Shown one piece after another: positions 30,517 to 39,289 of a stretch of DNA of 64,000 bases. Source of the stretch: Rebecca billardiae RCC1528 (Eukaryota; Haptophyta); the NCBI GenBank assembly GCA_965240325.2, contig OZ251222.1, positions 744,001-808,000 of the forward strand, written 5' to 3'. Position 1 is the stretch's first letter. Each line of letters opens with the position of its first letter. The notes under the pieces are model-generated. The model was given only the letters and a program-made list of their open reading frames with translations. It had not been told where the DNA came from and did not search any database. Position numbers and translations under genes: made by a program.

Positions 30517-31107
30517 GAGCTCAATCAATATCTACTCGGACCGTGACCAGTTTCTACTGAGCATACCTGCGGACTACCCGAGCTTGGGACTCCCGGGCTC
30601 AGCGGCCCTTGGGACCCTGATGCTACGCCCGAGGTGGCCGATGTCGGATGCGCGCGCGCAGACCGCAGCCTGGCGGCACCGCCCGAAGCGGCTACCGCCG
30701 CACTCCGTCGCACGGCTGATGCTCCACTCAGTGGCAGCCTGCGCCACTCAGGTTCAGTGACTCGCGGAGCGGTCTCGCGATGTGACCGCAGGACAAAGCC
30801 ATCACTCATCAGCGGTCAGGCGACTCAGGCGTCAGCGCCCAGCGGAATGGCGCCGCAGGCTCCACTGATCCACAATACATTCCCTTCTAGTAGGATCATC
30901 AACGGTATACACACATATATATAGCAGTCGCGGATCCGACGACGGGCGATGACTGATGAGACACTGGCACCATATAAGGCATAACCGCGCCGCGCGCGCT
31001 CCCCGGAATTGGGCGGCGGTTGCGACTGCAAGGCTCAGGCTCAGGCTCAGGCGCGCCGCCGGGGGTTCCCGAGCCGGGCTCCGGCTCCTCCACCCGGCCG
31101 GGCATGG
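30517..31107. other. Spacer between convergent genes
   Basis: No gene is supported. A small (GGCTCA)n run occurs near 31033-31050, just downstream of the MFI-like gene's 3' end. Confidence 0.5.
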
Positions 31108-32610
31108 CTATAGCCCTTCGCCGCCGTACTCGAGCTCCAGCTCGTCTGTCAGCCCGGCCATGCCCGTGCCGTCCCCGTCGAGCCACGCGCCGCCGCCGCC
31201 GTCGCCGCCGTACGCCGTGGAGCCGTCCTCCTCCTCGCTGTCGAACTCGTCGAGCTCTTCGCGCGCGCCGGGGAGCTTCGTGCGGCCGGTGGTCGCCAGC
31301 GTGAGCCAGCCGCTGTGGTACGAGTCGAAGTCGAGCCCCTCCGACCACTGCAGCAGCTCGTCCACCTCGTCGTCGCCGCCGTGCGCCTCGGCGCCCGCGC
31401 CGCCGCCCTCGGCGCCCTCGCCGCCGCGCGCGTCTCGGTACATCTTTTGCAGCCAGGCGATTTTCTTCTGCCGCTTCTTCTGCTCGATCTCGGCGCGGCG
31501 CTGCGTGCGCGTCGGCGCGAACGGGACGGGCTTCGCCGCGGTGCCCTGCGCGATCTCGTCGATCTCGCGCAGCAGCGACGCCTGCACCGGCCGCCAGCCG
31601 TTGTTCTCGATGCGTCTGTACCAGCCCGCGCGCGCCTCCTCGTCGCGCCGCCGCCTGTCCAGCGCCTCGTCGCCGCGCGCGGAGCGGTTGTTGAGCACGC
31701 GCGGCTCGAGCTGCTTGCGCCGCGTGTAGTCGCGCGGCGCGAACGCGCCGATGTCCGTCACGGCCGCGTGGGTGTAGATCTTGTAGTAGATCTTCGGCGG
31801 CCACTCGAGCCCGCCCAGCCTGAAGCGCACGTGCGGCTGCGACGCCGCGTCCATCAGCCCGGCCTCGCGCGGGTTGATGCTGCGCAGCAGCTGGCGCGGG
31901 TTGCCCTGCTCGCGGAAGCGGATGAGGTCCATGTAGTTGCGCATGATGCGCATGCTCGCGAACGCGCGCCAGCGCCTCTGGATCCGCACCGCCGCGAGGT
32001 GCTGCGGGTCGTGGTCGAGCTCGTCGAGCCTGAGGATGAGCACATCCTCCCACCAGCGCTGCAGGCTGCGCGCGGCGACGTTGAAGGCGGCCCAGCGCCG
32101 CGCGAGCCACGCGCGGCGCCAGGGGGTCATGCGCCACCACGCCTGGACCCGCGCCGCGCACCAGTCGCGGTACGTCAGCGCGTCGCGCCGCGCCGCGTCC
32201 GCGATCGCCAGCTTGGCGTCGAGGAACTTGGAGACGAGGTCGATCTCGACGTTGTTCGGCGCGGACGAGGAGCGCGAGGCGGCGCGGCGCGAGCTGGAGG
32301 AGGCGGTGGGCGCGCGTATGCCCGGGGGTATGCGCACGACGAAGCCGCGCCACAGCCGCTGGATCTCGATCGCCGAGAGGTGCATCCCGGCCGTGCCGAG
32401 CGCGCGGTGCGGGTCCAGCCGGATGGCGCGCTGCATCGCGCGCGAGCGGTCCTGGAAGTGGTGGTTCCAGACGGGCGCCACGCCCTCTGCCGGGGGGAGC
32501 CGCCGCCATACCAGCCGCAGCAGGTACTTGAGCGCATCCGCGCCGCGCAGCGACTCGCCCCCCCGGCGCGCCCTCGAGCGCAGCGCCGGCGAGCGCGGGG
32601 CCGGCGGCAT
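31108..32610 (-). CDS. MFI/C11orf65-like IQ-motif protein
   Basis: The ATG at 32610 (MPPAPRSPALRSRARRGG) gives 500 residues. Several IQ-like motifs bind calmodulin in this family; here SAIEIQRLWRGFVVRI (about 78-93), RVQAWWRMTPWRRAW and LAAVRIQRRWRAFASMRIMR fit IQxxxRG/RW. The segment WPPKIYYKIYTHAAVTDIG followed by AFAPRDY is characteristic of C11orf65 (MFI), reported as a mitochondrial fission inhibitor and expressed in ciliated tissues. The C-terminal third is basic then strongly acidic and Gly-rich (DELELEYGGEGL). No membrane segment is seen. The start is 285 bp from the divergent STE20-like kinase. Family membership is moderately sure; function in this organism is inferred. Confidence 0.72.
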   Translation of the reverse strand: MPPAPRSPALRSRARRGGESLRGADALKYLLRLVWRRLPPAEGVAPVWNHHFQDRSRAMQRAIRLDPHRALGTAGMHLSAIEIQRLWRGFVVRIPPGIRAPTASSSSRRAASRSSSAPNNVEIDLVSKFLDAKLAIADAARRDALTYRDWCAARVQAWWRMTPWRRAWLARRWAAFNVAARSLQRWWEDVLILRLDELDHDPQHLAAVRIQRRWRAFASMRIMRNYMDLIRFREQGNPRQLLRSINPREAGLMDAASQPHVRFRLGGLEWPPKIYYKIYTHAAVTDIGAFAPRDYTRRKQLEPRVLNNRSARGDEALDRRRRDEEARAGWYRRIENNGWRPVQASLLREIDEIAQGTAAKPVPFAPTRTQRRAEIEQKKRQKKIAWLQKMYRDARGGEGAEGGGAGAEAHGGDDEVDELLQWSEGLDFDSYHSGWLTLATTGRTKLPGAREELDEFDSEEEDGSTAYGGDGGGGAWLDGDGTGMAGLTDELELEYGGEGL

Positions 32611-32894
32611 CGTGGAACAATGGCGCAGGTAACAGGCGTGCTGTGGAATTTTCAACTTGGATGATTTTTCGCGCGGCGCGCGGCAGATTTGTTTTTGTTT
32701 TTCGCAGCCGTCCTCTCCGGATGGAATGTGAGTAACGGCCCGGACTCATTTTGCCAACAGACACGTCGAAGGCGGGAAGTTGGGTCCAAACAGGCCCGAA
32801 GTTGGTTGCGTCCGCCAATCGGCACCGCTCTGCCACCGCGAAGTAAAGTTCCTCCGCTGCACACTGCCTGCGTCCCCCGTCCTCCCGCCGCGTG

Positions 32895-34439
32895 ATGAGC
32901 CGGCTCGAGCAATGTAGGCTGTGTGAGGTGCTCGGACGGGGCTCGTTTGGCAAGGTGTTCCGAGGCGAGCTGCGCGACCCATCCACAGGCATCGACGAGT
33001 GCGCCGTCAAGATCTGCGACGTCGACAACGCCCACGACCACGCGGTCGTGCTGCGCGAGGTGGCGCTGCTGCGCCGCGCAAGCGTGCACCCCAACGTCGT
33101 GCGCTTCTTCGGCGTGCTCGGGCTGGGCAGCTCGGTGCAGGTCTACCTCGAGCTCTGTCTGTGCTCGCTCGCCGACCTCGTCCGCGAGCGCGGCGCCCCG
33201 CTCCCCGAGCTGATTATTAGCGCCGCTGTGCACTCCGTGGCCGAAGGGCTGCACTTTCTGCACACGGAGCTGAACACGGTACATCGCGACGTGAAGGGGG
33301 CGAACATCCTCCTCTCCACCTCCGGCGTGATCAAGCTGACCGACTTCAACGTCTCGGCGACGCTCTCGACTAGCCGCCCGGCGTGCGCCTCCGCCACGGG
33401 CACGCCGCAGTGGATGGCGCCCGAGGTCATCATGGGCGAGCAGTATGCTCAGGCGGCAGACATGTGGTCGCTCGGGGTGACGGTGCTCGAGCTCGCGGAC
33501 GGGACGGTGCCGCACTACTGCCTCGATCCGATGGCCGCCATGTTTCGGATCGTCACGCTGCCGCCGCCCTGCCTCCTCTCGCCCCAGCTCCACTCGCTCG
33601 CGTTCGACGCGATGGTGCGCGCGCTGCTCAACAAGAATGCGCGCGAGCGGCCGAGCGCGGCGCAGCTGCTGGGCTGCGAGTGCCTACGCGCGTGCGGCTC
33701 GGCGGACGAGCGCGCGCTCGTCCTCTGCCAGCTGGCCTTCGAGTATCGCCAGCACCAGGCCTTCCTCTCGGCGGCGGCGCGCGTCCCACTCCCGCCGAGC
33801 TCGGCGCTCGCCATCGACTCGAAGCGCGTCAGCGCTCTCTTCAGCCGTGACCCGGGGCTCGACGCCGAGCGCAAGCGGCTCCGCGGTCCGGACGGGCCGG
33901 TCCGCCTCTCTGACGAGCCGCCCGCCCAGCAGCCCGCGAACTTGACGCTTCCCGCCGGCGCGCCAATCGGCTCGGCCGGTGGCTCGGCCGGGCACCCCCT
34001 GCAGCTGCTCGAGGGGCTCAACCCGACAGGGCTGTGCCTCTCCACGCCGCCCTCGCTCGTGGACGTGAGCGGCGCGAGCTGGGACGAGCGTTACAAGACG
34101 TACGCCGAGCGCGGCGTGGCGGAGCTCGAGCAGGCCCACCAGGACGAGTTTGACACCACCGATCCAGGCACGACCCCGCCGCCGTCGTGCGCCCCGGACG
34201 AGGAGGCCTACGGATGCGAGGCCGCGTCCGCGGGCGCGACAGGCGGTCCCCGCCGCCAGCCGATGGAGGCGGACTTCGTCAATAGCGAGGGCCACGCGTT
34301 CGTCGTGATGCCGCCGCTCACGGCGGGCGCTCTCGGCGAAGGGATGGCGCCGCCGCTCACATGCGTGCGCGAGTCCGGCAGCTCGACGGAGCTCTGCTCC
34401 ACGATGGTGGTCGTGGTCGAGGACTATTACATGCGGTGA
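32895..34439 (+). CDS. STE20-like Ser/Thr kinase with DFN instead of DFG
   Basis: The ATG at 32895 (MSRLEQCRLCEVLGRGS) gives 514 residues; a GTG one codon upstream is ignored. The kinase domain occupies about 8-270: GRGSFGKVF, AVKI, VHRDVKGANILL, then KLTDFNVSATL, ATGTPQWMAPEVIMG and ADMWSLGVTVLELADG. The HRD and VAIK residues are intact, but the glycine of the DFG motif is Asn (codon AAC at about 33350). DFGVSA is usual for STE20/MST/GCK kinases. The metal-binding Asp is kept, so activity is possible. The C-terminal half is Pro/Ser/Glu-rich and disordered, ending in VVVVEDYYMR. Substrates are unknown. It is divergent from the MFI-like gene. Confidence 0.85.
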   Translation: MSRLEQCRLCEVLGRGSFGKVFRGELRDPSTGIDECAVKICDVDNAHDHAVVLREVALLRRASVHPNVVRFFGVLGLGSSVQVYLELCLCSLADLVRERGAPLPELIISAAVHSVAEGLHFLHTELNTVHRDVKGANILLSTSGVIKLTDFNVSATLSTSRPACASATGTPQWMAPEVIMGEQYAQAADMWSLGVTVLELADGTVPHYCLDPMAAMFRIVTLPPPCLLSPQLHSLAFDAMVRALLNKNARERPSAAQLLGCECLRACGSADERALVLCQLAFEYRQHQAFLSAAARVPLPPSSALAIDSKRVSALFSRDPGLDAERKRLRGPDGPVRLSDEPPAQQPANLTLPAGAPIGSAGGSAGHPLQLLEGLNPTGLCLSTPPSLVDVSGASWDERYKTYAERGVAELEQAHQDEFDTTDPGTTPPPSCAPDEEAYGCEAASAGATGGPRRQPMEADFVNSEGHAFVVMPPLTAGALGEGMAPPLTCVRESGSSTELCSTMVVVVEDYYMR

Positions 34440-34465
34440 CCACAGCGCTGCGGCGATGCCGCCAC

Positions 34466-34478
34466 CAGCAGCAGCAGC

Positions 34479-34513
<35 letters not shown>
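34466..34513. repeat. (CAG)n microsatellite, 16 triplets
   Basis: Sixteen triplets with one CGG interruption (34478-34480), 26 bp after the kinase stop codon, so probably in its 3' UTR. Confidence 0.97.
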
Positions 34514-34516
<3 letters not shown>

Positions 34517-35136
34517 GCATTTGCTTCGTGCTCATGCAGCACTAAGCTACCGTGTTTGCGCTCGGGCTACTTTGGTGTGCGCGTCGATGGTCATCAACGC
34601 TCGAATGATCGATGACGACGAGCGACCACCGCACGGGTGCGGAGGTATGACTACGGTATGAGGTAATTGGCGCCGTGGCCTGGGACGGCTCGGCGGACCG
34701 TACTCGGACGCCGGGCGACTTGAAATCACACAGCACCCGGACGACGATATCTACGGTAGTAGCTAGGCATGGTGTAAGAAGGCTTTCCAGCAGTACTAAC
34801 GAATAGCTCGTCAGTCGTCACCCGACGCAGTTCTTCAGGGCTCAAACCTCATCATTGCAGCGGCAACGGGCAAGTCGTCCGGTCACGGAGTCCGGGGCTT
34901 GGCCGAAGGCGGTTGGCCAAGCAGACCGACGCCGCCCTCCGCGCGCCTGCTCAAAACCACGCTCGTCTTGCAGGTCCGGCATCCGCGCGCACCTCGCGCG
35001 CGCTGCCCCGCGTTTGCGCCCGTCGATGTTGCTGGCCGTTGCGACTGTAACCAAGCGCTTGAGCGCTTTGCGCTGCTTCCAATCTTCTGCGATCATCACC
35101 GCCCGCCGTGACGCATGCGTGGACACGGCAACAGGT
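34514..35136. other. Spacer / probable 5' UTR
   Basis: No separate gene is supported. The frame of the next gene stays open back to about 34855, but with non-ATG starts and non-coding-looking composition; an ATG at 35026 is a possible longer start. Confidence 0.4.
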
Positions 35137-36167
35137 ATGATGTTCACGGGGTCGCACGTGCCGAGCGACCTGGACGTAGCCGAGGCTTCGGCGGTTCCTG
35201 AGCACAAGCGTAAGGCGCAGAAGCAGCGGCTGACACATCACGAGCCGCCCGTTGACGAGTCCGCGCAGCCTGTGCTCAGCGAGTACGAGGTGTGGCGGCT
35301 TGCAAACATCGGCGAGAACCGCGCGATGCTGGAGCAGCTCGGCCTGATCAACCAACGGGCCGCAGCGGCGGACAAGGGCGAGAAAGATGGCGCCCGGGGC
35401 GTGACGGCGCGAAAACCCAAGCGCGTGCCTTCGACGCCGACCGAAGCAACGCGCCGCAGCGCGCGCAAGCGCCGCAACATCTCGTACTGCGAGGCCCGCA
35501 TGCGCACGGCGCCCGCACACGAGCTTGCAGCTCGTGTGCCTGCGGATGGGACGCGCCGCAGCGCGCGCAAGCGTCCTGACGTCTCGTACTGCGAGATCCG
35601 CGTCAACGCGCGACTCGCAAAGCCGGTGCGCACGCATGCCCCAGTCAATTTCGCCCACAATCGGCCAGCTCAAGCGCCGATCGCGCGGCCTGCGCCAAAG
35701 GCGGCCGCGCTCATGCAGACCGTCCGCCGCGTGGCCTGCGCGGCCGGGCGAGCGTTCTGCTGCCCGTAGAACGGCTGCAACACCCGCGCATTACATCGTG
35801 GGAACCTCCTGGTGCGTGCCCATCGCGCGGCGAACGCGCAATCGTGTGTTGGCTTCTGACTGACACCAATCCCCACTTGTGTGAATTGTGGCTGATCTGC
35901 TGTGCGCAGAGGCACGTGCGCGCTCACACGGACGAGAAGCTGTACGCATGCGAGCTGTGCGGCCTGGCCTTTACCAAGCGGCTTAGCCTTGAGGTACGGG
36001 CATGCGGCCGGGCCCGTGCGGCTATTCAATAAATCATGAAATAGCTGCTCATGCATTCTGGCTACACAGTACTATGCCGGGCCGCTGCGCACCCGCCGCA
36101 CTGCGGCGTGCAGAAGCACATGATTGACGTGGTCATGATGGGCACCCACAAGGGTAAGCGGCAGTAA
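35137..36167 (+). CDS. Nuclear C2H2 zinc-finger protein with repeated RRSARKR motifs, at least three exons, interrupted by an in-frame TAG
   Basis: From ATG 35137 the frame encodes an acidic/basic protein with a conserved-looking block SEYEVWRLANIGENRAMLEQL and two repeats of TRRSARKR-x-x-(I/V)SYCE, reminiscent of CDCA7/WDR76-like nuclear proteins. It meets TAG at 35767-35769 inside ...AFCCP. Reading on, the frame gives NGCNTRALHRGNLL (to 35811). Removing a 98-nt intron (35812-35909, CTG|GTGCGT...GCGCAG|AGG) joins it to RHVRAHTDEKLYACELC, a perfect C2H2 finger (C-x12-H-x3-H). A second intron (35994-36113, GAG|GTACGG...GTGCAG|AAG) joins LSLE to KH, completing the Cys pair and first His of another finger. 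The end is TAA 36165-36167. The TAG sits between the two Cys of finger 1 (CxxxxC). It may be a disabling mutation, an error, or the 3' end of an unrecognised intron. Confidence 0.6.
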
Positions 36168-37034
36168 TCGGAGTGCGTGTCGTCACTGTCGTGATCTCGT
36201 CCGCGCCGCGCCGCTCATATGCACCGAGCATCATCAAGTATGTATCATCTTACTCTGCGGTCTGCCTCTGAGAAGATGCTGCGCCGTGACGACGCGATAC
36301 TAGTGGATTACCATTACTGCGGCCTAACTAACTACTAAACTAGGCAGAGCCGTTGCCTGTAACCTCGCCTGATGGTATGAGTGTCATCATCAGTGTGTGG
36401 CGTCTCACAGTACTCACTGCCTCGTCGGAACCGTTCTGCACCAAGCGGGAGTATCAGCCTATGGCAGGCCGTAGTAGTACTACTGCTGTAGCGGAACTCC
36501 GCCGACTGACAGTCTACTGGTTATTCTGGTCTCACGACGTTACTGTCAATGTCATTCAGTCACGTAGGTTTACTAGCAGCTATACAGAAGTAACCGTCAG
36601 ACTGGCGGCCGCTCAGCCGATCCGAACCGCCCGTGCACGGACCGCCGCCCGCCTGGCGGACGGCGAGTCCGGGCGCGGACGAAGCGGCAGAGCAGGCGAA
36701 AGATGCCATATCACGACGGCCAGTCACGGAGCCGTCGCCGCCGAGACACGATTCCACGGTGCCGGCGACAGCTGACTACAGTTTACTCAAGAATAAGAGA
36801 CGCACACAGCTCCTAAGGCACAGTACTGACGGCGGAGGCCCCGAGCCGCTCGCCGCCACTTATTAGCCACTTGCCCGAGTTGATGTCTCGGGCCGGCATC
36901 CGCTCCGCGGAGAGCAAACCGCCCGAGCGCACGGCATATGTGTCGGTCGGCTGTCAGCCCGGGTGCCGATGCGCCGGGTGGGTGGCTCGAGTGCCTCAGT
37001 GGGGCCGAGTCGGTTGCAGCGGCAGCAAGCAAGT
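36168..37034. other. Spacer without a supported gene
   Basis: AT-richer DNA with several short repeats of TAGTAGTACTACT type (near 36470) and no convincing frame. Confidence 0.5.
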
Positions 37035-37763
37035 TCAGCGCAGGCTTGTGAGGTGTGGGATGCAGCTCACATCGCCCATGCAGCCATTGATGACCTGGGC
37101 CATCCGTGTGAGGTGTGACTGCCAGGCACCCAGGCCGGACACGGAGGCTTGCTGCGGCGGGAATGCGCTCGCGCCTTGGCAGAGCTGCGCGGCCATGGCC
37201 CGCTGCACCTCGCGCTCGAGCAGCAGGAGGAAGGGCATGTTGGCCGGCGTTGGCGGCGCGCATGGTGCAGGGAAGTTGTACGTCGGCGCGGTCGCAGGGA
37301 GCCAGGGCATGGCTGGAGCCTGCGGCAGCCCCATGTCGAGGATAGGCAACGATGACGCGTACATGGATGCCGGGTCGGTCGGCGTCGTGGTCTTCGCGGA
37401 GGCCGGCATGCCCTCTGCTCGTGGCTTGAGCTGCTGCTCGAGCGGCAGCGTGGCAGTGAGCATCGCATGCAGCAAGGGCTCGGAGAGCACGTGCTCGGCC
37501 GGGCTGGCGTGCGAAGGCGGGGGCGACGGAGTCGTATCGCCGTTCTTGCGTGCGCGCTGCCGGCGATTTTGGAACCAGATGCGTGCCTGTTGCGGTCGCA
37601 CGCCGAGTGTCCGAGCGATTGCATCGACGGTCGCCGCATTCGGCGTGTCGCACACGTCGAACACGGCCTTGAGCAGCGCCCTCTGCCCGGGGGTCGGCTT
37701 CCACCGCCGGAGAATGTTCGTGTCCCGTTTGGCTGGGGTGTGGATGGACGCCGACGGCGGCAT
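37035..37763 (-). CDS. Homeobox transcription factor
   Basis: The ATG at 37763 (MPPSASIHTPAKRD) begins a 242-residue protein. A homeodomain occupies about residues 18-75: RRWKPTPGQRALLKAVFDVC, then TPNAATVDAIARTLGV, ending in the recognition helix PQQARIWFQNRRQRARKNG. The Trp, Phe, Asn and Arg core of WFQNRR is intact, so it should bind DNA in the nucleus. The rest is Pro/Ala-rich, with one helical segment (ANMPFLLLLEREVQRAMAAQL). It is not TALE type, as there is no three-residue insertion visible. Closest subclass cannot be stated. No intron is apparent. Confidence 0.9.
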   Translation of the reverse strand: MPPSASIHTPAKRDTNILRRWKPTPGQRALLKAVFDVCDTPNAATVDAIARTLGVRPQQARIWFQNRRQRARKNGDTTPSPPPSHASPAEHVLSEPLLHAMLTATLPLEQQLKPRAEGMPASAKTTTPTDPASMYASSLPILDMGLPQAPAMPWLPATAPTYNFPAPCAPPTPANMPFLLLLEREVQRAMAAQLCQGASAFPPQQASVSGLGAWQSHLTRMAQVINGCMGDVSCIPHLTSLR

Positions 37764-37895
37764 CGAGGGCGTGGTGTGCAGCGCCGTGGAGCGGTCGAGC
37801 GGAGCGCTCTCGATGGGTAGCTTACAGTTTACTATGATTTAACGTGCACACAGTGGTAAAAGGGGGATGTGCGTGCGGGCCCGTGCGTGCGCCGG

Positions 37896-38504
37896 TATGG
37901 AGCGCTCGTTGGAACTTGGCGGGGCTTGGAACTTGACACCGCATTTCCCAGCGAAGTGCCCCATCTCGGCGGGGCTGGCACGGTCGGCACACGCTCCTGA
38001 GCGCTCGCTTCGCGGTGCGGCAGGCCTTGGGCAGCCCAGACAGACATGCCGCGACCGAATTACCGGGCCATGCGCGCACCACACCCGCGCCACATGGCCT
38101 GCGCGCTGGACGACTGAGAGGCAACGCCGAACCACTGCATTCCACTGCCCCGCATGCACCCCAAGTCACCTTCAGAGGGCGTCGACGAGCGCAGAGCGGG
38201 TGCGTGGGAGTTCGACCAGCTCGTGTACCTTCTTGCTAGCACCAGCGGCGAGGTCGCAAGCCGAACCTTGACCAGCCGTGGAACTTGAGCTGGTCGGCAG
38301 CAAAACCACCGTTTAACCCGGATCAAGTTAGCAGCGTGCGAGGAGGAGGCGCGGTGCGCGTCCGCGGCTGGCGAGAGGCGTCCGGACCGTGCCGTTCTCG
38401 GCCGCGCCCGCGCGCTTCCCGCCGCCGCGGGCCCCGTGTACGCCCGTCGTCGCCCTCGCCGCGCGGGCGCCAAACCGGCGTCAAGTTCCAACGAACGCTC
38501 CATA
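37896..38504. repeat. 23-bp inverted repeat pair, 563 bp apart
   Basis: TATGGAGCGCTCGTTGGAAC plus TTG at 37896-37918 recurs inverted at 38482-38504 with one mismatch. A related motif, the inverse of GCGCTC-x-x-x-GGTTGGAACTTGG, occurs at 59811-59832 just before the Mutator-like remnant, so these may be element ends. Confidence 0.65.
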
Positions 38505-38592
38505 CCTGCTGTTTTGGAGGGATGTGGTGCGAATCTCAGATTCAAATCTCCACCCGCGAGAGATTGAACTTGGTTAAAATCAATATCAGTCA

Positions 38593-38680
38593 GATGATCA
38601 TGTTGATTGTTGAAGGTAGAGCACCCTCGAATGATCATGTTGATTGTAGTTGTCATTTGTTGAAGGTAGAGCACCCTCGA
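38593..38680. repeat. Local imperfect tandem duplication
   Basis: TGATCATGTTGATTGT followed by TGAAGGTAGAGCACCCTCGA is present twice in a row; the second copy has about 13 extra bases between the two parts. Confidence 0.85.
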
Positions 38681-39177
38681 AGCTATAGCAGACGTCATCA
38701 ACTATACTGATCTTCATGTCAAATTCGCACTTTTCGGGTGATCAGATCCAATATTCTCTTGTGATCCCAAAAATGTTCTCCGCCCCATCAAGTAATTATG
38801 GAGTAATGAGCCATGCTAATACAAAAAAGTGCAACCATTTTCAGGGAGCAATCGCGTGTCACGAGTAGCTTGAAACCTGATCGCGTGGTCATCATCAGAA
38901 GAATGGAGATGAACCTGATCTATGGATAAATTCCAGGCAGAACCTGGTTCACCGGACGGTAGTTGGGGTAAGTTCAGACCGGGCAGAATCCAATCCAGCG
39001 ACGCCCTCCAGCGCGAACTGAGTCTGATGGCTCCCTGGACGCCGCGCATCACAGCTACATGCCGGCGCCGCGAGCACTAGCCAGCTCGGGCTCGAGCCGC
39101 GGCATACGCGCGCACGCGGGAATCAAGGGCGCACTGGGCCGGCTGGACCAGCTGCTACCAGCGGCGGGGACAGCCAG

Positions 39178-39289
39178 CGCTGACATCTGAACCGCTAATG
39201 TCAGCGGTTCAGATGTCAGCGGTGGCGAATGCCCTTCTCTGCGCTGACATCTGATGATCGATTGATGAACCGCTGACATCAATCGATCA
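39178..39289. terminator. Two strong hairpins at the 3' end of the giant gene
   Basis: A perfect 19-bp stem (39178-39196 with 39203-39221) with loop AATGTC lies 66 bp past the stop codon. A second 13-bp stem (39255-39267 with 39277-39289) with a 9-base loop includes the stop codon itself (39287-39289). The motif GCTGACATCTGA occurs three times across them. Both lie in or next to the 3' UTR of the minus-strand gene. A role in 3'-end formation or mRNA stability is inference. Confidence 0.5.

Larger units (their letters stand above)
37764..39177. other. Repeat-bearing spacer downstream of the giant gene
   Basis: No gene is supported. The region holds the inverted 23-bp repeat and the local duplication listed separately. 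Open frames at 37867-38271 (+) and 38060-38701 (-) lack domains. Confidence 0.5.

Noticed and set aside
38060-38701. 213-codon minus-strand frame
   Set aside because: Spans the local duplication and an inverted repeat arm, has Met-Thr-rich low-complexity start and no domain.
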